This document shows positions 57,942 through 64,000 of a DNA stretch of 64,000 nt, piece after piece. Source of the stretch: Pseudomonas flexibilis (GTDB lineage Bacteria > Pseudomonadota > Gammaproteobacteria > Pseudomonadales > Pseudomonadaceae). Position 1 is the first letter of the stretch. Each line of letters starts with the position of its first letter. The translations under genes and the position numbers were made by a program. Location: NCBI RefSeq assembly GCF_000802425.1, contig NZ_JRUD01000024.1, positions 1 through 64,000 on the forward strand, written 5' to 3'. The notes beneath the pieces are model-generated. The model made no database searches. It was given only the letters and a program-made list of their open reading frames with translations, and was not told the DNA's origin.

Positions 57942-59027
57942 ATGCCGCCCTTCGCCTATTCCGACCAGGCTCGCGACCTGCTCGATGTGCTGATCCGCGC
58001 CGGTCTGATCGTGGTGCTGGTGTTGTTCTGCTTTCAGATCTTTCGCCCCTTTCTCAACCTCATGCTCTGGTCGCTGATCCTGGCGGTGACCCTGTATCCG
58101 CTGCATCGCTGGCTGCGCGAACGCCTGGGCGGCCATGACGGCGGGTCCGCCACGCTGCTGGTGCTGGTCGCCGTGGTGGTGTTGCTGGTGCCCCTCATCC
58201 TGCTGGGCACTTCCCTGGCGGAATCCGTGGAGAAGTCCCTGGACCTCATTCGCTCCAGCGATTTCCGCGTCCGCCCCCCCGCAGCGTCGGTGGCCAACTG
58301 GCCGCTGATCGGCCAGCCGCTGTACGACGCCTGGCTGCAGGCGTCCATCGACTTCAGCGGGGCCATGCAGCGCTTCGCGCCACAGATCAAGGCCGCCCTC
58401 CTGGTCGCCTTCGGCTCGCTCGCCGGCCTCGGGATCGGCCTGCTGATCTTCATCGTCGCGCTGATCATCGCCGGCATCTTCATGGCGTATGGCGAGCTGG
58501 GTAACCGCAGCGCGATAGACATCGCCTCGCGCATTTCCGGGCCGGAGAAAGGTCCGCAGATCGCCCGGCTATGCACCTCGACCATTCGTGCCGTGGCGAT
58601 GGGCGTGGTGGGCATCGCCTTCATCCAGATGCTGCTGATCGGCGTCGCCCTGGTGATCAAGGGCGTCCCCGGCGCCGGCCTGCTGGCCCTGGCGGTCCTG
58701 CTGCTGGGCATCATGCAGTTGCCCGCCACGCTGATCACCGTCCCGGTCATCGTCTATGTGTTCAGCACGGAGGGCTTTGGCACCGTGCCGCTGGTGTTCG
58801 CCGTCTACCTGTTCATCGCCGGCCTGGCCGACAACGTGCTCAAGCCGCTGCTCCTCGGCCGGGGCGTCAACGTGCCCATGCCGGTGGTGCTGATCGGCGC
58901 CCTGGGCGGGATGGTCACCAACGGAGTGATCGGCCTGTTCATCGGGCCGGTGGTGCTGGCCGTGGGTTACCAGTTGTTCTGGCAATGGGTCAGGGATCAA
59001 CCGGCGCCCGGCGGGCCCGGACACTGA
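57942..59027 (+). CDS. AI-2E family (PF01594-type) membrane protein
   Basis: 361-residue membrane protein with about eight helices: two at the N-terminus, one near residue 70, a soluble central stretch (90-140), and the conserved C-terminal set with GLADNVLKPLLLGRGVNVPMPVVLIGALGG. Characterised family members export AI-2 or move sodium and protons; the substrate here is unknown. AAGGAG (57930-57935) precedes the ATG. It is the first gene of a four-gene cassette with a TolC-type channel, HlyD-type adaptor and DUF2955 protein, 12 bases before the channel gene, and is divergent from the decarboxylase operon. Confidence 0.88.
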   Translation: MPPFAYSDQARDLLDVLIRAGLIVVLVLFCFQIFRPFLNLMLWSLILAVTLYPLHRWLRERLGGHDGGSATLLVLVAVVVLLVPLILLGTSLAESVEKSLDLIRSSDFRVRPPAASVANWPLIGQPLYDAWLQASIDFSGAMQRFAPQIKAALLVAFGSLAGLGIGLLIFIVALIIAGIFMAYGELGNRSAIDIASRISGPEKGPQIARLCTSTIRAVAMGVVGIAFIQMLLIGVALVIKGVPGAGLLALAVLLLGIMQLPATLITVPVIVYVFSTEGFGTVPLVFAVYLFIAGLADNVLKPLLLGRGVNVPMPVVLIGALGGMVTNGVIGLFIGPVVLAVGYQLFWQWVRDQPAPGGPGH

Positions 59028-59039
59028 AGCGCCGCCGCG

Positions 59040-60536
59040 ATGGCGCGCTATCCGTCGCTGCTGCTCGGCGCCCTTGCCCTGGGCGGCTGCATACGGGTGG
59101 GGCCGGACTTCCAGCCGCCGGGCGAAGCCTGGCTCGATCACTGGAACAGCCCGGCCATCGAGCTGGCCAGCCAGCAGCGGCCGGAACCGGATGTGTCCGC
59201 CTGGTGGCAGGTGTTCGGCGATCTGCTGCTCGACCGCCTGATCGCCGAAGCCGATATCCACAACGGCAGCCTGCGCATCGCCGGCCTGCGGGTCATGGAG
59301 GCGCGCGCGCAACTGGGCATCGCCAGCCGGGGACGTTATCCACAGGTTCTGCAGGCCAGCGCTGACAGCCTGTATGTGGATCAACGCCAGTCCGGGGGAC
59401 GCAACCCGCAGGACAGCCAGTTCTGGCAGCACAGCCTGGGGGTGGACATCGGCTGGGAACTGGATTTCTGGGGCCGCTTCAGCCGCGCCATCGAGTCGGC
59501 CGACGCCAGCTACTTCGCCGCCCGGGCCAATTTCGAGGACGTGCGCGTGCTGTTGCGGGCGCAGGTTGCGGACACCTATTACCTGATGCGCACCACCGAG
59601 GCCCGCCTGCGCGTGGCTACGGAAAATGCCGCGCTGCAGAGGCGCAGCTTCGAAATCACCGAAAAGCTGTTTGCCAGCGGCCAGAGTGACGAACTCGACC
59701 TGCAGCAGGCCAAGACGCAGTACCTGGCCACGCTGAGCAGCATCCCCGAGCTGGAGGATCAGGCCCTGAGCACGCGCAATGCCTTGGCCGTGCTGGTGGG
59801 TCGGCCGCCTGGCCCGCTGGCGGAACTGGCCGAGCGCCAGGGGCTGATTCCGCTGGTCGATCAGGCGGTGCTGGACGACGTGCCGGCCAACCTGCTGCGC
59901 CGCCGGCCGGACATCCGCGCGGCGGAACTGAATGTCGCCGCCCAGTCGGCGCTGATCGGCGTGGCCCAGGCGGATCTCTACCCCTCGCTGAGCCTGCTGG
60001 GCAGCATCGTCTGGTCGACCAGCTCGCTGAGCGGCGCGCCCGATACCCTGGAGCGGGTCGGCGGCCCGAGCCTGCGCTGGAACCTGGATTTCACCCGCAC
60101 CCGCCATAACGTGCGCGTGCAGGACGCCCGCCTGCAGCAACTGATCGAATCCTACCGCGAGCGCGTCCGCCAGGCCGCGCGCGAGGCCGACGACGCCGCC
60201 CGCGGCCTGAGCAAGGCCCTGCAGCGCGAGCGCATCCTGGGGGAGGCGGCGCAATCGGCCGAACGCTCGCTGAGCCTGGCCAACGCCCAGTACCGCGAAG
60301 GCCTGGCCGATTTCCAGCGCGTGCTGGACGCCCAGCGGGCCCTGCTGGTGCAGCAGGACACCTACCTGCTGACCCGCTACAGCGCGGTCAGCAACCTGAT
60401 TGCCCTGTACAAGGCCCTCGGTGGTGGCTGGTCCGGCACACAACCGTGGATCGACGCGGCCACCCGCGAGCAGATGCAACAACGCACCGACTGGGGCGAT
60501 CTACTGGACGAGCCCGGCACAGGAGCGCCCCGATGA
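59040..60536 (+). CDS. TolC/NodT-family outer-membrane lipoprotein
   Basis: 498-residue outer-membrane channel: the lipobox LALGGC in a short signal peptide, then RVGPDFQPPGEAWLDHW and two efflux repeats, with GWELDFWGRFSRAIESADAS and LLRRRPDIRAAELNVAAQ. The C-terminal 30 residues extend past the usual end. It provides the exit duct for the cassette. The stop overlaps the start of the adaptor gene (ATGA, 60533-60536). It is not closely similar to the 44683-46113 channel, so the two systems are separate. Confidence 0.9.
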   Translation: MARYPSLLLGALALGGCIRVGPDFQPPGEAWLDHWNSPAIELASQQRPEPDVSAWWQVFGDLLLDRLIAEADIHNGSLRIAGLRVMEARAQLGIASRGRYPQVLQASADSLYVDQRQSGGRNPQDSQFWQHSLGVDIGWELDFWGRFSRAIESADASYFAARANFEDVRVLLRAQVADTYYLMRTTEARLRVATENAALQRRSFEITEKLFASGQSDELDLQQAKTQYLATLSSIPELEDQALSTRNALAVLVGRPPGPLAELAERQGLIPLVDQAVLDDVPANLLRRRPDIRAAELNVAAQSALIGVAQADLYPSLSLLGSIVWSTSSLSGAPDTLERVGGPSLRWNLDFTRTRHNVRVQDARLQQLIESYRERVRQAAREADDAARGLSKALQRERILGEAAQSAERSLSLANAQYREGLADFQRVLDAQRALLVQQDTYLLTRYSAVSNLIALYKALGGGWSGTQPWIDAATREQMQQRTDWGDLLDEPGTGAPR

Positions 60537-61651
60537 ACGATCAGCCCACCGCGCCGGCGGCGGAACCGGAAAGCACGCCCAGCGCGCCGGTGGACAGGGG
60601 CATTCGCCGGGTGCTCTGGCTGATCGTCATCAGCCTGGTCTGGTACCTGCTGGCCGACCGCTTCACGCCCTATACCCAGCAGGCCCGCGTGCAGGCCTTC
60701 GTCGTGCCGGTGGCCGCGGAGGTGGCCGGGCGGGTGGTGCGCGTGCCGGTGCGCAACAACCAGATGGTCGAGGCCGGCGACCTGCTCTTCGAGATCGATG
60801 CGGAGCAGTACCGGATCGCCGTGGCGCGGGCCCGCGCCGATCTGGAGTCGACCCGCCGGCAGATCGCCGCCAGCACCGCCGGCATCGACTCGGCGCTGGC
60901 CAAGTTGGCGGCGGCCCGGGCCAATGCGCTCAAGGCCCGGCAGGACCGCGAGCGCCTCGAACGCCTGTACCGGGACGACCCGGGCACCATCTCCCTGCGC
61001 CGTCTGGAGGTCTCGCGGGCCAGCCATGCCGAGGCCGACAGCCAGGTGGCGATGGCCGAGGCCGAGGTGCAGCGTGCGCGCGAACAACAGGGCGGCAGCG
61101 AGGAGCAGAACGCCCTGCTGCGCAGCGCCGCCACCGCCCTGGAAAAGGCCGAGCTGGACCTGGCCAACACCCAGGTACGGGCCCGCACCGCCGGGCTGAT
61201 CACCGACCTGCGCACCGACGTCGGCCAGTTCGCCGTGGCCGGCAATCCGGTGATGACCCTGATCACCCTGCAGGATGTCTGGATCCAGGCGGAGATGACC
61301 GAGAACAACCTGGGCCGGGTGGTGCCCGGCACGCCGGTGGGCATCGTGCTGGATGCCCTGCCCGGCCGGGTCTTCGCCGGCCGGGTACGCAGCGTCGGCT
61401 ATGGCGTCAGTGTCGGTTCCAGTACCCCGCCGGGCAGCCTGCCGAGCGTGCAGAACAGTCGCGACTGGCTGCGCCCGGCCCAGCGCTTCCCGGTGATCGT
61501 CGAGATCGATCCTGGCGAGCTGACCAGCCTGCGGGGCATCCGCGTCGGCGGTCAGGCCGATGTCATGGCCTTTCCCAGCCGGGGCAATCCCCTCAACCTG
61601 CTCGGCCGCCTGTTCCTGCGCCTGATGAGCTGGCTGGCCTATGCCTACTGA
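60533..61651 (+). CDS. HlyD-family periplasmic adaptor
   Basis: 372-residue adaptor with one N-terminal membrane helix (VLWLIVISLVWYLLA) rather than a lipobox, then a biotinyl-like domain (VAAEVAGRVVRVPVRNNQMV), a long coiled-coil hairpin (95-215) and a beta-barrel domain (TENNLGRVVPGTPVG). The EmrA/AaeA type usually pairs with an inner-membrane transporter and an outer-membrane channel. It starts inside the stop of the channel gene and overlaps the DUF2955 gene by 11 bases. An upstream start inside the channel gene is rejected. Confidence 0.9.
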   Translation: MNDQPTAPAAEPESTPSAPVDRGIRRVLWLIVISLVWYLLADRFTPYTQQARVQAFVVPVAAEVAGRVVRVPVRNNQMVEAGDLLFEIDAEQYRIAVARARADLESTRRQIAASTAGIDSALAKLAAARANALKARQDRERLERLYRDDPGTISLRRLEVSRASHAEADSQVAMAEAEVQRAREQQGGSEEQNALLRSAATALEKAELDLANTQVRARTAGLITDLRTDVGQFAVAGNPVMTLITLQDVWIQAEMTENNLGRVVPGTPVGIVLDALPGRVFAGRVRSVGYGVSVGSSTPPGSLPSVQNSRDWLRPAQRFPVIVEIDPGELTSLRGIRVGGQADVMAFPSRGNPLNLLGRLFLRLMSWLAYAY

Positions 61652-62669
61652 TCCCCGCGCCCGGCGGGCGCTGCGCCTGGCCTCCGGCACCGCGCTGTGC
61701 CTGGCGGCCAGCTTCGGCCTCGGCCTGCCCCTGCCCTTCATTGCCCCGCTGCTGGCTACCTTCCTGCTCGCCCGGCTCCACCAGCCGCTGCCGCTCAAGG
61801 CCTGCCTGGGGCTGATCGTGCTGGTGGTGCTCACCACCGGCGGCGGGCTGCTGCTGATTCCGCTGCTGCGGCATACCCCGCTGACCGCCCTGCTGCTGGT
61901 GGCCGTGGCGCTGTTCCTGAGCTTTCGCCGCGGCTTGCGGGGCGAAGGCAGCGCCCTGGTGACCACCTTCCTGGTGATCGGGCTGACGATGATTTCCGCA
62001 CTGGGCAGCCTCGAGTTCGCCCTGGCGCTGGCGGTGATCGGCGCCCTGGTCCAGGGCCTGCTGCTCGCCGTGCTGGCGCTATGGGTTGGCCACGCGCTGT
62101 TTCCCGAACCGCCCGGTGCAACGGCCGCGCCGGCGGCCCCGCCGCTGTCCGAGGAGGCCGACTGGCTGGCCCTGCAGGCCACGCTGGTGGTGATGCCGGC
62201 CTACCTGCTGGCGCTGATCGACCCGTCCGCCTACCTGGCGATCATTCTCAAGGCGGTCAGCCTCGGCCAGCAGAGCAGCGGCACCCCGGTGCGCACGGCC
62301 ATCCGGGAACTGCTCGGCTCGACATTGCTGGGCGGCCTGCTGGCCATCCTGTTCTGGTGGGCGCTGGGCCTGTTCGTGCACCTGTGGATGTTTTTCCTGT
62401 GGATGCTGCTGGTCGGCCTGCTGCTGGCGCGCAAGCTCCATGGCCTGCGGCCAAGTCGGCACAGCCCGGGGTTCTGGCTGAACACCCAGGTGACCATGCT
62501 CATCCTGCTCGGCCTGTCGGTGCAGGACAGCGCCAACGGGCAGGATGTCTACCATGCCTTCGCGGTGCGCATGAGCCTGTTCATTGCCATCAGCCTGTAC
62601 GCCGGCCTGATGGTGCATCTGCTGGCCCCCTTGCGCCACCGGCGGCGCGGGCGCGCCCTCGCAGGCTAG
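61641..62669 (+). CDS. DUF2955 (FUSC-like) inner-membrane protein
   Basis: 342-residue membrane protein with about ten to twelve helices in two halves split by a polar linker near residues 155-175. The pattern fits DUF2955, distantly like the FUSC/AaeB aromatic-acid exporters. It is the likely energised or substrate-selecting part of the cassette with the HlyD adaptor. The 11-base overlap with the adaptor gene implies tight coupling. Substrate unknown. Confidence 0.85.
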   Translation: MPTDPRARRALRLASGTALCLAASFGLGLPLPFIAPLLATFLLARLHQPLPLKACLGLIVLVVLTTGGGLLLIPLLRHTPLTALLLVAVALFLSFRRGLRGEGSALVTTFLVIGLTMISALGSLEFALALAVIGALVQGLLLAVLALWVGHALFPEPPGATAAPAAPPLSEEADWLALQATLVVMPAYLLALIDPSAYLAIILKAVSLGQQSSGTPVRTAIRELLGSTLLGGLLAILFWWALGLFVHLWMFFLWMLLVGLLLARKLHGLRPSRHSPGFWLNTQVTMLILLGLSVQDSANGQDVYHAFAVRMSLFIAISLYAGLMVHLLAPLRHRRRGRALAG

Positions 62670-62696
62670 CCCGGCCGCCCCTGGTCGCTGCAGCGC

Positions 62697-63368
62697 TCAG
62701 TCCTGGAAGCGCTCGATATCGTTGACGATGGTGTCGATCACGCTCTTGAGCGTGGCCAGGGTCACCTGCTCCTCGCGGTTCTCGAGCTCCTGCCCATAGC
62801 CCTTGCGCACCACGCGCATCACCGGCTGGCCGGTGGAGGCATCCAGCATTTCCGCCTCGACGAACAGCTCCGTCGTCCGGTCGCGGCTCCCCGCGGCCGT
62901 GGTGGTAGCCGCCACCACCAATGCGATGGGAATCACCTCATAGGCCTTGAGCCCTTCGGCCTTGGTGTCCACGCCGGTGACGGCCGCCCGCAATACCAGG
63001 GTCTGCGGACGCGGCGCCGCGTTGGGGTCCAGCAACTGGAAGCGACGACCGAAGGCCGCGGAGATCTGCTGCCGGGCATAGACCCGCAGCTCATCCAGGG
63101 TCTGGTTGCTGATCTGCTCGGAGGCGCTCGGCTTGGGGTAGAAATCGACCGAGCGGATCTGCAGGTACTTGTAGTTGCCCACCTTCACGCCTGGGGCGAT
63201 CCAGCGCATCACCGGCTGGCCGGTGGCCGACACCGCCGGCTGCAGCTGCGAATAGTCGGAAAGGAACCCGGAGTACTGCTCCGGCTGGGTGACGTCTTTG
63301 GATGCACAGCCACCGAGCAACAGGGCGGAAAACAGCAGCCCGGAGAGTGCGGTACTCGAACGTTTCAT
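62697..63368 (-). CDS. DUF3313 lipoprotein
   Basis: 223-residue lipoprotein: signal LSGLLFSALLLGGC, mature Cys followed by ASKDVTQPEQYSGFLSDYSQL, the DUF3313 opening. The domain holds IRSVDFYPKPSASEQIS, LVLRAAVTGVDTKAEGL and the Thr/Ala stretch LVVAATTTAAGSRDRTTEL. Envelope location, probably the outer membrane; no known function. GGAG lies seven bases ahead of the start at 63368. It is convergent with the DUF2955 gene (27 bases). Confidence 0.85.
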   Translation of the reverse strand: MKRSSTALSGLLFSALLLGGCASKDVTQPEQYSGFLSDYSQLQPAVSATGQPVMRWIAPGVKVGNYKYLQIRSVDFYPKPSASEQISNQTLDELRVYARQQISAAFGRRFQLLDPNAAPRPQTLVLRAAVTGVDTKAEGLKAYEVIPIALVVAATTTAAGSRDRTTELFVEAEMLDASTGQPVMRVVRKGYGQELENREEQVTLATLKSVIDTIVNDIERFQD

Positions 63369-63500
63369 GGTGTCGCTCCTGCCTTGACGAGGGATTGATG
63401 GCGTCCAGCGAAACCACGCACCGGACGGTGGATGTGGCACCCTGCCCTGCGCGACCAGCCTCGTGCCTGCCAGCGCTCCTTCTTCCCGAATGGCCCCGAC

Positions 63501-64000
63501 CTACCCGCCGCCCGCGCAGCTACGCAATCGGCCATGACTGGCGTCGACAATCAACGCCGCCAGGGCGATCAGATTGGTCTGATGCGCATTCACCAGTGCC
63601 TCCATGTCGGCGCCGGCCGGCGTTTTCAGCACCGTATGGCACAGCGTCTCGGCGCTCGAATCCGCCGGCTTAAGCCGCCATTTCACGTCCAGCAGGGCGT
63701 ACTCCCCAAGCACCGAATCGAAGCGTTGCACGTCGACCCACAGCGCAGCCTTGGGTTGGGTAGGCGGGGAACCCGGCGGTGGATTCAGCCGGTACTGCAA
63801 TGCGCTGTGGATTTCGTCGACCAGTGGGGCGCCCCACCACTCGGTTTCGAGCACGGCCAGGCCACTGCGTCCCTGGCGAATGACGATTTGCGTACGGTCC
63901 ACCTGGGCCGGCACGGTCACCTGCTGAATACGGATATCCAAGCCCGGTGCCTGGCCGTCGGCCGGCGCCCCATAGGCAGGCACCAGCGTATGAAAGTTGA
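63501..64000 (-). CDS. PqiC/ABC-auxiliary-type lipoprotein, partial (N-terminus beyond the window)
   Basis: The visible 166 residues lack only the signal peptide and lipobox, which lie beyond base 64000: the frame runs open to the edge and reads NFHTLVPAYG, like the xYTLxP start of PqiC proteins. Further marks are QIVIRQGRSGLAVLETEWWGAPLVDEI and WVDVQRFDSVLGEYALLDVKWRL. Family members are periplasmic parts of MCE/Pqi-type lipid transport systems. MCE and Pqi genes would be expected to the right, out of view. Confidence 0.8.
   Translation of the reverse strand, partial: NFHTLVPAYGAPADGQAPGLDIRIQQVTVPAQVDRTQIVIRQGRSGLAVLETEWWGAPLVDEIHSALQYRLNPPPGSPPTQPKAALWVDVQRFDSVLGEYALLDVKWRLKPADSSAETLCHTVLKTPAGADMEALVNAHQTNLIALAALIVDASHGRLRSCAGGG

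Overview
The window is a high-GC chromosomal segment of a Pseudomonas-type gammaproteobacterium. Evidence for this is the three-gene transhydrogenase (pntAA-pntAB-pntB) next to gcdH and an acetyl/succinyl-CoA transferase gene, an ubiU-ubiV-ubiT cluster behind an Anr-type promoter, Pseudomonas-type families (DUF2388, DUF4105, DUF3301, DUF1328), and a REP pair of the GTAGGAGCGGCTTCAGCCGC type. I saw no insertion sequence, prophage, CRISPR array, tRNA or rRNA gene. The species cannot be resolved by reading alone.

Layout. 0-6.4 kb is central metabolism: glutaryl-CoA dehydrogenase, divergent from the transhydrogenase operon, then the CoA-transferase. A stringent-type sigma70 promoter just past gcdH points out of the left edge. 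6.5-11.8 kb holds a DUF2388 exported protein, a large exported DUF4105 protein with an HExxH motif, an AEC permease and a Na/Pi cotransporter. 11.7-15.3 kb is a first TAXI-type TRAP transporter. 15.6-21.2 kb is a sensory block: a globin-PAS-GGDEF-EAL protein and two tandem Aer-like PAS chemoreceptors. 21.2-26 kb carries a nucleoside-recognition membrane protein, wrbA, a DUF1328 protein, a muropeptide amidase lipoprotein, pdxY and a DUF3301 protein.

26.1-35.5 kb, all on the minus strand, is a second TAXI-TRAP system with its own DctB/DctD-type two-component pair. A good sigma54 promoter and repeat elements placed like an enhancer lie between dctD and the binding-protein gene. DUF1850 (coupled to the permease), DUF3617, a CobW-family GTPase and an alpha/beta hydrolase follow downstream. 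35.7-41.6 kb has cfa, ubiT-ubiV-ubiU (oxygen-independent ubiquinone hydroxylation) with a correctly spaced class II Anr promoter, and a phosphatase/mannitol-1-phosphate dehydrogenase fusion.

42.2-50.4 kb has a DUF2092/proline-rich exported pair and an RND tripartite efflux operon followed by a lipoprotein gene. 50.7-57.7 kb is a four-gene amino-acid decarboxylation operon: an AdiA-like decarboxylase, a lysine/ornithine-type decarboxylase, a PotE-like antiporter and an orphan periplasmic binding protein. Divergent from it, 57.9-62.7 kb is an overlapping cassette of AI-2E-family protein, TolC-family channel, HlyD-family adaptor and DUF2955 membrane protein, probably an efflux system. Two lipoprotein genes, DUF3313 and a PqiC-like gene cut by the window end, close the segment.

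The least described units are the DctBD-controlled TAXI-TRAP/DUF1850 locus, the decarboxylase/PotE/orphan-binding-protein operon, and the AI-2E/TolC/HlyD/DUF2955 cassette. Start codons were often moved inward from the longest open frame, using Shine-Dalgarno sequences, signal peptides and family length.
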